From NCBI GenBank assembly GCA_020621985.1, contig JAHRYS010000003.1, positions 1 to 64,000 on the forward strand: a DNA stretch of 64,000 bases, written 5' to 3'. Both the position numbers and the translations under genes were made by a program. The notes under the pieces were generated by a model that saw only the letters and a list, made by a program, of their open reading frames with translations, made no database searches and was not told the DNA's origin. This DNA comes from Candidatus Ferrigenium altingense. Lineage in GTDB: Bacteria > Pseudomonadota > Gammaproteobacteria > Burkholderiales > Gallionellaceae. Numbering within the stretch: the stretch's first letter is position 1; every line of letters begins with the position of its first letter. Positions 1 through 10,439 of the stretch are shown here, in pieces.

Positions 1-76
1 CGTGCTGGGCTTCCTGTTCGTGCTCTTTGCGCTGCTCTATGCGCTGAAGAAGGAAATCTGGAAGGAGCTTCACTGA
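1..76 (+). CDS. C-terminal tail of a membrane protein (5'-truncated by window edge)
   Basis: The open frame begins at base 2 and stops with TGA at 74-76. The visible 24 residues are one hydrophobic helix rich in Leu, Phe and Val, then a short basic/acidic cytoplasmic-like tail ending KEIWKELH. This is the end of an integral membrane protein, but too little is present to name the family. It converges with the next gene, and a hairpin separates them. Confidence 0.5.
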   Translation, partial: VLGFLFVLFALLYALKKEIWKELH

Positions 77-117
77 CAGGTTGAAATACACGGTTGTGTC
101 AGATTTCCGGCCATTCG

Positions 118-162
118 GTTATTGATCCGGCACTTCAAACTTCACTTGGCCGGATCAATAAC
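118..162. terminator. 14-bp perfect inverted repeat between convergent genes
   Basis: GTTATTGATCCGGC (118-131) is exactly complementary to GCCGGATCAATAAC (149-162) across a 17-base loop. It lies between two converging stop codons at 76 and 176, so a bidirectional terminator or RNA-protecting hairpin is likely. No T-tract follows on either side, so intrinsic termination is not certain. Confidence 0.55.
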
Positions 163-175
163 GCCGGGCAAGCCC

Positions 176-1783
176 TCAAGCCAGACGTGCATCGAGCAAG
201 GCCCAACTCTCGCCGGCCGCTCTCAGCGCATCGGTATCGCCGTTGTTGGTGAAAGTCACGGCGGCGGCAAGCTCCTCTTCCTGTAACGGTTCCTGTGCGG
301 CCTGCAAGGTGCGCAACACCGAGGCATCGGCTTCGGAGGCATCGTCGCGGCGACTACTTCGTTGCGCCAGCCGTTCCGCCAGCACTGCCTCGTCCGTTCG
401 CAGGCTGGCAATGATGAAGGGCGCGCCCATTTCCCGTGCAAGCGCACGAAAATTTTCGCGTTCGGCATGGCGCAGGAATGCGGCATCGACGATGACGGGA
501 AATCCTGCGGCGAGCAGGCCGCGTGCCAGCTCGTGCAGGCGCGCATAGGTGCGGCGCGTGGTCTGCTCGCCGTAGATGCCGGTACCGGTTTGCGAGCGGC
601 TGTCGGCCAGCGCATCGAGGCCGAACAGTCGCTTGCGCTCGACATCCGAACGGACGCGGATCGCGCCGAGGCGCTCCAGCGCGATCTGCGCGAAGGTGCT
701 CTTGCCGCAGCCGGGCAGCCCGTGCGTGATGATCAGGGCGGGGCGGCGGCGCGTCAGGCAATCGTGGGCGAGCGCGAGATAGCTGCGGCAGGCCGCCAGC
801 TCCTGCCGTGCCTGCGCAGCGTCCTCCTGATTGGCGCGAATCGCGGCGACCTTGGCGCGCACCATCGCGCGGTAGGCCAGATAGAAGCGCAATACGCTTA
901 TTCCGGCATAGTCGCCGCTGCCTTCCAGATAGGCGTTGAGAAAACGCCAAGCCAGTTGCGGCTGGCCGCGCTGCAGCAAGTCCATCACCGTGAACGCGAT
1001 TTCGCTGATCACATCGATCCAGCGCAGCGTCGTGCTGAACTCGATGCCGTCGAAAGGCACGGGCGTATCGTCCAACAGCACGATGTTGCCGAGATGCAAA
1101 TCGCCGTGGCACTCGCGCACGCTTCCTGCCGCCGCGCGCTGCCGGAACAGCGGCTCGCAGGCGGTGAATTCGCGCTCGCTCGCGAGGCGCACCTGCTCCA
1201 GCAGCGCGAGGTCGGCGGGCGCTTCGAGCGACGGCGCAAGTTGCGCGAAATTCTCCAGCACCACCGCCTGTATCGCCGCTGTCGAGCCGAAGGGTGAATC
1301 CGCAGCGGCGGGCGGCAGCGCGGCGTGGAACCGGGCGATGGTGGCGGCCAATTTGTCGATATGCGCCGTGGTGATTTGGCCATCTTCCAGCAGGCGATCC
1401 ATCATTGCGGAGCGGGGGAAGCGGCGCATATGCACCGCATACTCGATGGCGGGTTCGCCGCCCAGCACCGGCTGCTCCGGGCTGCCGCCGATCGCAACGA
1501 CATCGAGGTAGAGATTGGGAGCGAGACGGCGGTTGAGGCGCAACTCCTCGGTGCAATAAAAATGGCGCGCCTCCAGCGTGGAAAAATCGAGGAAGCCGAG
1601 ATCGAGCGATTTCTTGATCTTGTAGGCATCGTTCCCGGCCAGCAGTACCCAGGAGATATGCGTCTCTTCTACTTTGCATCTGCGGGGTAGCCTGGAGCGG
1701 CCCGGAAAACAGCCGTGCGCGCTGAGTGCATGCACCAGTTGCCGCTGGCGCAACAGGTCGGGCGAGGGTGGTACAGGCATCAT
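176..1783 (-). CDS. Fusion of aminoglycoside-phosphotransferase-like kinase and AAA-type P-loop kinase
   Basis: The 535-residue protein has two parts. The N-terminal ~330 residues resemble the APH/choline-kinase fold, with the catalytic-loop motif CHGDLHLGN near residue 225 followed by the FDGIEF metal-binding segment. The C-terminal part has a Walker A motif, GLPGCGKST, near residue 355 and resembles small zeta-toxin/gluconate-kinase-like P-loop kinases. This arrangement is a conserved family (COG2187 plus COG0645) of unknown substrate; it should not be read as antibiotic resistance. I chose the ATG at 1783 because AGGGAG lies 7 bases upstream. A longer frame begins at 1816 but would place this ribosome site inside the gene. 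Confidence 0.8.
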   Translation of the reverse strand: MMPVPPSPDLLRQRQLVHALSAHGCFPGRSRLPRRCKVEETHISWVLLAGNDAYKIKKSLDLGFLDFSTLEARHFYCTEELRLNRRLAPNLYLDVVAIGGSPEQPVLGGEPAIEYAVHMRRFPRSAMMDRLLEDGQITTAHIDKLAATIARFHAALPPAAADSPFGSTAAIQAVVLENFAQLAPSLEAPADLALLEQVRLASEREFTACEPLFRQRAAAGSVRECHGDLHLGNIVLLDDTPVPFDGIEFSTTLRWIDVISEIAFTVMDLLQRGQPQLAWRFLNAYLEGSGDYAGISVLRFYLAYRAMVRAKVAAIRANQEDAAQARQELAACRSYLALAHDCLTRRRPALIITHGLPGCGKSTFAQIALERLGAIRVRSDVERKRLFGLDALADSRSQTGTGIYGEQTTRRTYARLHELARGLLAAGFPVIVDAAFLRHAERENFRALAREMGAPFIIASLRTDEAVLAERLAQRSSRRDDASEADASVLRTLQAAQEPLQEEELAAAVTFTNNGDTDALRAAGESWALLDARLA

Positions 1784-1896
1784 GGGCAGACTCCCTTCAT
1801 GCGTAACAGGCGGCATACTCTAGCATGGCGCGCGCCGTTGCCACGCGGGATGAATCGGAGCACAATCAATCCGGTTTTCACGAGAAGGGAGTCCGC

Positions 1897-2319
1897 ATGG
1901 ACACCGCCCGCTGGGAGCACTTTTCCCATCAAGCCGATGTCGGCGTGCGCGGCCTGGGCGCGACGCTCGAGCAGGCTTTCGAACAGGCGGCCTTGGCGCT
2001 GACGGCGGTGATCACCGATCCCGCGACCGTGGTGCACGGGGAAATGATCCGGCTTTCCTGCGAAGCGCCCGATGCCGAGTTGTTGCTGGTGGATTGGCTT
2101 AACCTGCTGATTTACGAGATGGCGACGCGCAACATGCTGTTCAGCCGCTTTGAAGTGCATCTGGAAGATAACCGGCTTTCCGCGCAGGCATGGGGAGAAG
2201 CGCTGGAAACCGCCCGCCACCATCCTGCCGTCGAAGTGAAAGGCGCGACCTATACCGAGCTGAAGGTTGCGCGCCAATCGGATGGTGGCTGGCTCGCTCA
2301 AACTGTTGTGGATGTGTAG
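1897..2319 (+). CDS. Archease (RtcB activator)
   Basis: This 140-residue protein matches archease in length and sequence. It opens with WEHFSHQADVGV, the family's His/Asp-containing start, and ends with the conserved KGATYTELKVA region and a C-terminal VDV. Archease speeds guanylylation of the RNA ligase RtcB and lets it turn over repeatedly. The ATG at 1897 follows AAGGGAG with good spacing; an upstream in-frame start at 1825 has no such site. The next gene is rtcB, which supports the call. No RtcR regulator is visible in the window. Confidence 0.88.
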   Translation: MDTARWEHFSHQADVGVRGLGATLEQAFEQAALALTAVITDPATVVHGEMIRLSCEAPDAELLLVDWLNLLIYEMATRNMLFSRFEVHLEDNRLSAQAWGEALETARHHPAVEVKGATYTELKVARQSDGGWLAQTVVDV

Positions 2320-2372
2320 GATTCCAAGCTAACGCCGATTGAGCCGTAGCCTGACGAGCCGCAACCAGGCAT

Positions 2373-2448
2373 GTAGCCCGGATGAAACGCAGTGCAATCC
2401 GGGAAAAGCCGAAGCTCCCGGATTCCGCTAACGCTGCATCCGGGCTAC
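2373..2448. repeat. REP-like inverted repeat, GTAGCCCGGATGAAA type
   Basis: GTAGCCCGGATGAAACGCAG at the left is mirrored by GCATCCGGGCTAC at the right, with an inner AATCCGGG/CCCGGATT pair. The element sits between archease and rtcB. A second copy is at 13449-13532. The family is a common extragenic repeat of beta- and gammaproteobacteria. Confidence 0.75.
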
Positions 2449-2471
2449 GAAATCCGATGACGGAGGAACGC

Positions 2472-3902
2472 ATGGATCTCGCGCTGTTTGAACGCAAATC
2501 CGAATTCGAATGGCGCATCAAGCCGTTCGGCAGAATGCGCGTGCCGGGCGTGATCTTCGCCAGCGAGGCGCTGATGCGCGGGATGGACGCCAAGGTGTAT
2601 GAGCAGGTCACCAATGTCGCGATGCTGCCGGGCATCGTCGACGCTTCCTTTGCGATGCCGGACGCCCACTGGGGCTACGGCTTCCCGATCGGCGGCGTGG
2701 CGGCGTTCGATGCCGACGCGGGCGGCGTGGTGTCGGCGGGTGGAGTGGGTTTCGACATCTCCTGCGGGGTGCGCACGCTGCTGACCGGCCTGCGTATCGA
2801 AGACATCGACAGGGTAAAGATGCGGCTCGCGGATGCGCTGTATCACACCATCCCCGCAGGCATGGGCAGCACCGGCGCGATCCGGCTGGATGCCGCAGAG
2901 ATGGACAGGATGCTGCGCGGCGGCGCGCGCTGGGCGGTGGAGCGCGGCTTCGGCACGGAGGCTGACCTGGAGCGCATCGAAGAGGGCGGCTGCATGCGCG
3001 GCGCAGACCCGGCGCAGGTTTCCGAACAGGCCAAGAAGCGCCAGCGCGACGAGATGGGCACGCTCGGCTCCGGCAACCATTACCTCGAAATCCAGCAGGT
3101 GACCGACGTGTATGCGCCGGAGATCGCCGCGGCGTTCGGCGTGAAAGCGGGCGATGTCGTGGTCAGCATCCATTGCGGCTCGCGCGGTCTCGGCCACCAG
3201 ATCGGCACCGAATTCCTCAAGCGCATGGTGATCGCCGCTCCCGGTTACGGCATCGCGCTGCCCGACCGCGAGCTGGCCTGCGCGCCGATCACTTCGCCGC
3301 TCGGGCAGGACTACCTCGGCGCGATGCGCGCGGCGGTCAATTGCGCGCTGGCCAACCGCCAGATACTCACCCACCTCACGCGCCAGATATTCTCACAGGT
3401 GCTGCCGCAGGCGCGCTTGCCGCTGTTGTACGACGTGTCGCATAACACCTGCAAGGTGGAAGAACACAAGGTGGACGGGCGCACGAAAAAACTCCACGTG
3501 CATCGCAAGGGTGCCACGCGCGCCTTCGGGCCGGGGCATCCCGACCTTCCTCGCGAATTGAAAAATGCCGGGCAGCCGGTGCTGATCGGCGGCAGCATGG
3601 GAACGTCTTCCTATATTTTGGCCGGGACGGAACAGGGCATGCAGATCGCCTTCGGTTCCGCCTGTCACGGCGCGGGGCGCGCGATGAGCCGCCATCAGGC
3701 GCTGCGCAATTGGAACGGGAGCCGCGTCGTGGACGATCTGGAAGGGCACGGCATCCTGATACGCAGCCCCTCGATGCGCGGCGTAGCCGAGGAAGCGCCG
3801 GGCGCGTACAAGGATGTCAGCCAAGTCGTCGATGCGGCCGACCATGCCGGTCTGGCGCGCAAGGTCGCGCGCGTGAAACCGCTGATCTGCATCAAGGGAT
3901 AG
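2472..3902 (+). CDS. rtcB: RNA-splicing ligase RtcB
   Basis: The protein is 476 residues, close to the long RtcB type. RtcB joins RNA 2',3'-cyclic phosphate or 3'-phosphate ends to 5'-hydroxyl ends, using GTP and Mn2+. Conserved blocks are visible in order: VGFDISCGVRT with the metal-binding Asp and Cys, GSGNHYLEIQ, SIHCGSRGLGHQ, DVSHNTCK and SACHGAGRAMSR, whose His is the guanylylated residue. The ATG at 2472 has GGAGG 5 bases upstream; the in-frame ATG at 2457 lies before that site. Archease precedes it, with a REP-like element between them. Confidence 0.93.
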   Translation: MDLALFERKSEFEWRIKPFGRMRVPGVIFASEALMRGMDAKVYEQVTNVAMLPGIVDASFAMPDAHWGYGFPIGGVAAFDADAGGVVSAGGVGFDISCGVRTLLTGLRIEDIDRVKMRLADALYHTIPAGMGSTGAIRLDAAEMDRMLRGGARWAVERGFGTEADLERIEEGGCMRGADPAQVSEQAKKRQRDEMGTLGSGNHYLEIQQVTDVYAPEIAAAFGVKAGDVVVSIHCGSRGLGHQIGTEFLKRMVIAAPGYGIALPDRELACAPITSPLGQDYLGAMRAAVNCALANRQILTHLTRQIFSQVLPQARLPLLYDVSHNTCKVEEHKVDGRTKKLHVHRKGATRAFGPGHPDLPRELKNAGQPVLIGGSMGTSSYILAGTEQGMQIAFGSACHGAGRAMSRHQALRNWNGSRVVDDLEGHGILIRSPSMRGVAEEAPGAYKDVSQVVDAADHAGLARKVARVKPLICIKG

Positions 3903-3962
3903 CTTGACTTAAACTTCGAGAGCGGATATTCCTGAACCTGCAACTTCTTACAAAGGCCAACC

Positions 3963-5078
<1,116 letters not shown>

Positions 5079-5156
5079 AAAGAGCCTCTAAAAAATTCGT
5101 GACCCGAATCATTTTTTAACCGCCGCGATAAATCGAACCGCTGACCCCGGACACCC

Positions 5157-6062
5157 ATGAAGCTCATTGATCCTCGCACCGCACATGTACTAAGAAACCC
5201 CGTCGCCTTCGCGCGCCAGGTGCTGAAAGCCTTCCAGGCGAATCAGGGCCTGCTGCTTGCAGGCGCCGTGGCCTACTATGCGCTGCTCTCCATCGTGCCG
5301 CTGCTGATCCTCATGGTGATCGCGCTGTCGCAGGTAATCGAACAGGACGTGCTTTTGACAACGCTGCGCAGGGCGCTGGAATACGTGGTGCCGGGCGAAG
5401 GCAGGGCAGTGGTGGAGGAGCTGAAGGCGTTCCTTGATCACCGCGCGGTGATCGGCTGGGTGCTGCTGATCACGATGCTGTTTTTCAGCTCGCTGGGCTT
5501 CAAGGTGCTGGGGAACGCGATTTCGGTGATTTTTCGGCACCGTGTGCAGAAGCGCAGGCGGCACTTCTTTGTTTCTCTGTTGTTGCCTTTCGGCTACATC
5601 GTTTTTATCAGTACGATGCTGTTCGTGGGCGCAATCGTGATGGCCGATCTGGCGGCGATGGGCGCCGAGAGTTTCGTTTTGCTGGGGCATAGCTGGTCGC
5701 TGACCGGCTTCTCGCATGTGCTGATCTATGCAGTTGGTCTCATCGGGGAAATCCTGCTCATCTCCGCGATCTATTACTTCATGCCGGTGGGCAGGCTGTC
5801 GGTGCATCACGCGCTGATAGGCGGCGTCACGGCTGGCTTGCTGTGGGAAGTGGTCCGCTTTGCGCTGCGCTGGTATTTCGGCACGCTGTCGCAGGTGAGT
5901 GTGGTGTACGGTTCGCTGACCACATCCATCGTCGTGCTGATCAGCCTGGATATGGCCGCCGCGCTGCTGTTGCTGGGTGCGCAGGTGATTGCGGAATACG
6001 AACGCATCGAAGTCGGCGAGGCCACGAAATTACATATGCAGATGCGCACTAAAGCCAAGTGA
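5157..6062 (+). CDS. YihY/BrkB family inner-membrane protein
   Basis: This 301-residue protein has about six hydrophobic segments and the family's early AxxGLLLAGAVAYYALLSIVP region, typical of YihY/UPF0761 proteins (once mislabelled ribonuclease BN). It also has the later SxSxxYGSLTTSIVVLI region. Function is unknown in most bacteria. The upstream gap (5083-5104) holds a short stretch resembling the terminal repeat of the element at 21783-21927. Confidence 0.85.
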   Translation: MKLIDPRTAHVLRNPVAFARQVLKAFQANQGLLLAGAVAYYALLSIVPLLILMVIALSQVIEQDVLLTTLRRALEYVVPGEGRAVVEELKAFLDHRAVIGWVLLITMLFFSSLGFKVLGNAISVIFRHRVQKRRRHFFVSLLLPFGYIVFISTMLFVGAIVMADLAAMGAESFVLLGHSWSLTGFSHVLIYAVGLIGEILLISAIYYFMPVGRLSVHHALIGGVTAGLLWEVVRFALRWYFGTLSQVSVVYGSLTTSIVVLISLDMAAALLLLGAQVIAEYERIEVGEATKLHMQMRTKAK

Positions 6063-6096
6063 ATCAACCGCGCTGTAATAAGAACGGGTCATTGGG

Positions 6097-6309
6097 ATGA
6101 ATCACGAACATTTGGAACTACTGGTTACCCGCGTGATGCCTTTCGGCAAATACCAGGGTCGCTTGATCGCTGATCTGCCCGGACAGTATCTCAACTGGTT
6201 CGCCCGCAAGGGCTTCCCGCCCGGCGAGATCGGCCAGCTGCTGGCGCTGATGCAGGAGCTGGATCACAACGGTTTGTCATCGCTGCTCGACCCGTTGCGC
6301 AAGCGATGA
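6097..6309 (+). CDS. DUF3820 family small protein
   Basis: A 70-residue soluble protein with the motif MPFGKYQGRLIADLP followed by YLNWFARKGFPPGEIG, characteristic of the DUF3820 family. Some members are annotated as putative quorum-sensing-regulated virulence factors, but no biochemical role is established. It lies 34 bases after the YihY-type gene on the same strand and may be co-transcribed. Confidence 0.8.
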   Translation: MNHEHLELLVTRVMPFGKYQGRLIADLPGQYLNWFARKGFPPGEIGQLLALMQELDHNGLSSLLDPLRKR

Positions 6310-6347
6310 TTCCTTGAAACGGGAACAAAAATTCTCCAAAGTCAAAA

Positions 6348-8696
6348 TCATCTCTTGAACTTGGCAAACGCCGCCGCCATTGCGCCGCTCGGTGCGGGCT
6401 GACGCTCTTCCTGTCGTTTGTGCTGCGTCAGGCGCTTGGCGTCGGTTTGACGGTCACGCGGCGCTCCGCCCTTGCTGGCATCGGCGGCGCTGTCGGTCAG
6501 CCGCATCGTCAGCGCGATGCGCTTGCGCTTCTCGTCTACTTCCAGCACCTTGACCTTCACCACTTGCCCCGCCTTGACGATGGTGTGCGGGTCCTTGACG
6601 AAGCTGTTGGACAGCGCCGAGATATGCACCAGCCCGTCCTGATGCACGCCGATGTCGACGAAGGCGCCGAACGCCGCGACGTTGGTGACCACGCCTTCGA
6701 GGATCATGTCCGGCTTGAGGTCTTTCAGTTCCTCGACGCCTTCCCTGAAGGTGGCGGTGGTGAACTCTGGGCGCGGGTCGCGCCCCGGTTTTTCCAGTTC
6801 GCTCAGGATGTCGCTGATGGTGGGCACGCCGAACTGTTCATCGGCATATTTGCCGGGGTTGAGCGACTTCAACAAGTTGCTGTCGCCGATCAGTTCCTTG
6901 ATGCTCTTGTTGAGGTCGGCGAGGATTTTTTTCACTAAAGGATAGGATTCGGGATGCACCGCCGAGGCGTCGAGCGGGTTGTCGCCGCCCATGACGCGCA
7001 GGAAGCCGGCGGCCTGCTCGAAGGTTTTGTCGCCGAGGCGCGGCACTTTCTTCAAGGCGGCGCGTGTGGCGAACATGCCATGCGTGTCGCGGTAAGTCAC
7101 GATGCTTTGCGCGACAGAGCTCGAGAGACCGGATACGCGCGCCAGCAACGGTGCGGACGCGGTGTTGACATCCACGCCCACCGCATTCACGCAGTCCTCG
7201 ACAACGGCATCCAGCGAGCGCGCCAACTGGAATTGTCCCACGTCGTGCTGGTACTGCCCGACGCCGATGGATTTCGGGTCGATCTTCACCAGCTCCGCCA
7301 GCGGGTCTTGCAGGCGGCGCGCGATGGATACCGCACCGCGTAACGTCACATCCATGTCGGGAAGCTCGCGCGATGCGAACTCGGAGGCGGAGTACACCGA
7401 AGCGCCCGCTTCCGACACGACGATCGAGTTGAGCTTCAGTTCCGGGCGCAGCTTGATCAGGTCTTGCGCCAGCTTGTCGGTCTCGCGCGAACCCGTGCCG
7501 TTGCCGATGGAGATCAGCGACACATGATGCTTCTCGGCCAGTTTGGCGAGCGTGTGCAGCGAGCCATCCCAGTCGTTTCTGGGCTGATGCGGGTAGATCA
7601 CGGCGGTGTCCACCACCTTGCCGGTGGCGTCCACGACGGCGACCTTCACGCCGGTACGCAGGCCGGGGTCCAGCCCCATCGTCGCGCGCGGCCCGGCTGG
7701 GGCGGCGAGCAACAGGTCTTTCAGGTTGCGCGCAAAAATTTTGATCGCCTCGGTCTCGGAGCGTTCGCGCAGCGCGCCCATCAGTTCGCTGTCCAGATGC
7801 AGGAAGCTCTTCACCCGCCAGGTCCAGCGCGCCGTGTCCGCGAGCCACTTGTCGGCGGGGCGGTTCTGGTTGGCGATGCCGAAGCGCTTGGCGATGCGCG
7901 CCTCGCAGGGGTTATGCGGCGCGTCCCACTTGGGTTTTTCCGCTTCGCTGTCGAGGCGCAGCGTAACGTTCAGCAGCTCCTCGCGGCGGCCGCGAAACAG
8001 CGCCAGCGCGCGGTGCGACGGAATCGCGCCGATCGGTTCCTGATAGTCGAAATAATCGGCATACTTTGCGGCGGCCTCTTCCTTGCCTTCGATGACTTTG
8101 GCCTCGACCACGCCGTGCGTTTGCAGGTAGTCACGCAGATCTTGCAGCAGCGGAGCGTCTTCGGCGAAGCGCTCCATCAGGATGAAGCGCGCACCGTCCA
8201 GCGCTGCCTTGGTGTCGGGCACGCCGGGGTTGTCGCCCTGCTCGGAGGTGAAGGCAGGCTTCAGGTATTTGCCCGCCTCTTCCTCGGGGTTGAGCATCGC
8301 ATCGGCCAGCAGCGCATCGGCCAGCGGCAACAGCCCGGCCTCCAGCGCGATCTGCGCCTTGGTGCGGCGTTTCGGTTTGTACGGCAGGTACAGGTCTTCC
8401 AGACGGGTCTTGTCTTCGGCATGGCTGATCGCGTCCAGCAGCTCCGGCGTCATCTTGTTCTGCTCATTGATCGACGCGATGATCGCCGCGCGCCGCTCCT
8501 CCAGTTCGCGCAGGTAGCGCAGGCGCTCTTCCAGCAGCCGCAACTGCACATCGTCCAGTTCGCCGGTTGCTTCCTTGCGGTAGCGGGCGATGAACGGGAC
8601 GGTCGCCCCCTCGTCGAGCAGCGCGACGGCGGCGGCGACCTGGGCGGTTTTTGCGGAAATTTCGGTGGCGAGGCGTTGTTCGATGGATGGCAGCAT
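6348..8696 (-). CDS. tex: Tex family RNA-binding transcription accessory protein
   Basis: The 782-residue protein follows the Tex plan: an N-terminal helical domain, a YqgF-like RNase H fold ([16 protein letters not shown]), a helix-hairpin-helix region ([19 protein letters not shown]) and a C-terminal S1 RNA-binding domain ([20 protein letters not shown], near residue 655). Tex binds nucleic acid and affects transcription of some loci. The end is basic and Gln/Arg-rich. It converges with the DUF3820 gene across about 38 bases. Confidence 0.92.
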   Translation of the reverse strand: MLPSIEQRLATEISAKTAQVAAAVALLDEGATVPFIARYRKEATGELDDVQLRLLEERLRYLRELEERRAAIIASINEQNKMTPELLDAISHAEDKTRLEDLYLPYKPKRRTKAQIALEAGLLPLADALLADAMLNPEEEAGKYLKPAFTSEQGDNPGVPDTKAALDGARFILMERFAEDAPLLQDLRDYLQTHGVVEAKVIEGKEEAAAKYADYFDYQEPIGAIPSHRALALFRGRREELLNVTLRLDSEAEKPKWDAPHNPCEARIAKRFGIANQNRPADKWLADTARWTWRVKSFLHLDSELMGALRERSETEAIKIFARNLKDLLLAAPAGPRATMGLDPGLRTGVKVAVVDATGKVVDTAVIYPHQPRNDWDGSLHTLAKLAEKHHVSLISIGNGTGSRETDKLAQDLIKLRPELKLNSIVVSEAGASVYSASEFASRELPDMDVTLRGAVSIARRLQDPLAELVKIDPKSIGVGQYQHDVGQFQLARSLDAVVEDCVNAVGVDVNTASAPLLARVSGLSSSVAQSIVTYRDTHGMFATRAALKKVPRLGDKTFEQAAGFLRVMGGDNPLDASAVHPESYPLVKKILADLNKSIKELIGDSNLLKSLNPGKYADEQFGVPTISDILSELEKPGRDPRPEFTTATFREGVEELKDLKPDMILEGVVTNVAAFGAFVDIGVHQDGLVHISALSNSFVKDPHTIVKAGQVVKVKVLEVDEKRKRIALTMRLTDSAADASKGGAPRDRQTDAKRLTQHKRQEERQPAPSGAMAAAFAKFKR

Positions 8697-8800
8697 GGGG
8701 GTCTGAGTGGTTGGAGACGATTGAGCGGCCGGCCGGTTAAGGCTGCCCGAAAAAAGGCGTGGATTCTATCCGATAGATGATCCTGAAAAAACAATTAGTC

Positions 8801-8826
8801 CACGAAACACACGAAATGCACGAAAC
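8801..8826. repeat. Half copy of a CACGAAG-type repeat
   Basis: CACGAAACACACGAAATGCA and the following CGAAAC form three spaced CACGAAA units, a diverged single arm of the CACGAAG element family found as full inverted pairs elsewhere in this window. No complementary arm was seen in the 153-base gap. Confidence 0.45.
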
Positions 8827-8849
8827 AAATCAAAAACTGCAACGATGCA

Positions 8850-10331
8850 TCACACACCCATTTTCATCGTGCCCCGTTTGCGCGCCTCGATGCGCTTGAG
8901 GAACACGCCCATCACTTCGCGGTACAGCGCGTCCTTGAGCACGCTGTCTTCGTTGCCGGCGTCGACGTTGGGGTTGTCGTTGATCTCGATGACGTAGAGG
9001 CGCTTGCCGACCTGCTTGATGTCCACGCCGTAGAAGCCGTCGCCGATCAGGTTGGCCGCCCGGAGCGCCATTTTCACCACGCGATCCGGCGCTTCGCCGA
9101 CGGACAGCGCTTCAGTTTTTCCCTCGACGAAAACGTGCTTCTGGTCGCCGTGCCGGATGATCTGCCAGTGGCCGGGAACCATGAAGTATTTTGCGACGAA
9201 CAGCGGCCGCCGGTCGAGGATGCCGATGCGCCAGTCGAACTCGGTGGGCAGGAATTCCTGCGCGACGATCAGTTCCGATTTGTCCAACAGGCCGTTCACT
9301 ATTGCGGGCAGTTCTTCTTCTGTCTCGATCTTTACCACGCCGAGCGAGAACGAGCTGTCCGGCTGTTTGAGTACGCAGGGCAGCCCGAGTTCGGGGACGA
9401 TCCGGTTCACGTTGTCGCGGTGCACCAGTAGGGTCTTCGGCGCGGGGATGCGGTGCCGCGCGAGGATCTCGGCAAGATAGACCTTGTTGTTGCACTTCAG
9501 GATCGAGTCCGGGTCGTCGATCACCACCAGCCCCTCGGCGGCCGCGCGCCGCGAGAAGCGGAAGGTGTAGTGGTTGGCGAAGGTGGTGTCTCGGATGAAC
9601 AGCGCGTCGAACTCGGCCAGCCGCCCATAGTCCGTTCTGGTGATGAATTCCGCATGCATGCCCAGTGCCTGCGCCGCCTTCTCGAACTTCTGCAAAGCTT
9701 TCGGATTCGAGGCAGGCTCGGGGTTGCCGGGGTCGTGCAGGATCGCGAGGTTGTAGCGCGGCGCGGCGCGCTTCGTCGTGCGCCGCCTGCGGCCCATGAA
9801 GTATTCCGTGGTGGCCTGGATCGCGAATTCCTGGTGCTGCGGCGGAATGTCGCTCGCGGCAATCGGTCTAACGCTGCGGATGCGCCAATGCTGGCCGCGG
9901 CGCTCGAATTCGGCGCGCAGCAGCGGGGCATGGAGCAGGTTGAAAAGTTGGCGGCTGAGTTGTTCGTGGCGGCTCGCCGCGTTGTGGCCGAAGTAGATGC
10001 TGAGTTCGAAGGTGTCCGACTTGATGGTCTTGAGCGATTTCTGGATCAGGTCGTTCAGCCCCTCGGTGAGCAGCCGCACCATGTTCTGCGATTGCAGGTC
10101 TTCGATGGTGGTCGTGCGCGGCAGCGGCTTGTGGCCGCGCGCCTCGGCGAGCAGCGAGACGTAGTAGCCGAGCGTCTGGTAGCGGTAGCTCTTGCACAGG
10201 TTGAACACCCGCGCCGTGCGGTCGCCGCCGTAGGCCGGATCGCTCAGGTAGGCGCGCGCCGGCACGACGGTCACACCGGGAACGTCGAGCGGCCAGTCGC
10301 GCGGGTTGTTGACGACGATGAGGTTGCTCAT
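8850..10331 (-). CDS. RimK-like ATP-grasp ligase with RLAN N-terminal domain
   Basis: The 493-residue protein has an N-terminal RimK-like ATP-grasp-associated (RLAN) region of about 200 residues, then an ATP-grasp domain. Visible ATP-grasp features are LGLPCVLKQPDSSFSLGVVK with the nucleotide-binding Lys, IVAQEFLP, and the metal-binding GVDIKQVGKRLYVIEINDNP. The family forms amide bonds between a carboxylate (often glutamate) and an amino group; the substrate here is unknown. AAAGGAGG precedes the ATG at 10331. CapA lies upstream on the same strand, so the two may form an operon concerned with a glutamate-containing polymer; that link is inference. Confidence 0.85.
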   Translation of the reverse strand: MSNLIVVNNPRDWPLDVPGVTVVPARAYLSDPAYGGDRTARVFNLCKSYRYQTLGYYVSLLAEARGHKPLPRTTTIEDLQSQNMVRLLTEGLNDLIQKSLKTIKSDTFELSIYFGHNAASRHEQLSRQLFNLLHAPLLRAEFERRGQHWRIRSVRPIAASDIPPQHQEFAIQATTEYFMGRRRRTTKRAAPRYNLAILHDPGNPEPASNPKALQKFEKAAQALGMHAEFITRTDYGRLAEFDALFIRDTTFANHYTFRFSRRAAAEGLVVIDDPDSILKCNNKVYLAEILARHRIPAPKTLLVHRDNVNRIVPELGLPCVLKQPDSSFSLGVVKIETEEELPAIVNGLLDKSELIVAQEFLPTEFDWRIGILDRRPLFVAKYFMVPGHWQIIRHGDQKHVFVEGKTEALSVGEAPDRVVKMALRAANLIGDGFYGVDIKQVGKRLYVIEINDNPNVDAGNEDSVLKDALYREVMGVFLKRIEARKRGTMKMGV

Positions 10332-10370
10332 ATTGCCTCCTTTCGTTGCCGGATTACCTTGGAACCTATT

Positions 10371-10396
10371 CCCCTCTCCCGCTCGCGGGAGAGGGG
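10371..10396. repeat. 12-bp palindromic hairpin between capA-like and rimK-like genes
   Basis: CCCCTCTCCCGC (10371-10382) pairs perfectly with GCGGGAGAGGGG (10385-10396) across two bases. It lies downstream of the CapA-like stop and upstream of the RimK-like start on the minus strand, without a T-tract. It may be an extragenic palindrome that tunes read-through. Confidence 0.6.
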
Positions 10397-10439
10397 AGCA
10401 TTTTTCTTCCCATCGAGCAGCGGGAGTGTTGATCGCAAA

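Noticed and set aside
176-1783. Reading the APH-like fusion as an aminoglycoside resistance gene
   Set aside because: The fusion to a P-loop kinase and the housekeeping context match a conserved family of unknown substrate, not resistance enzymes.
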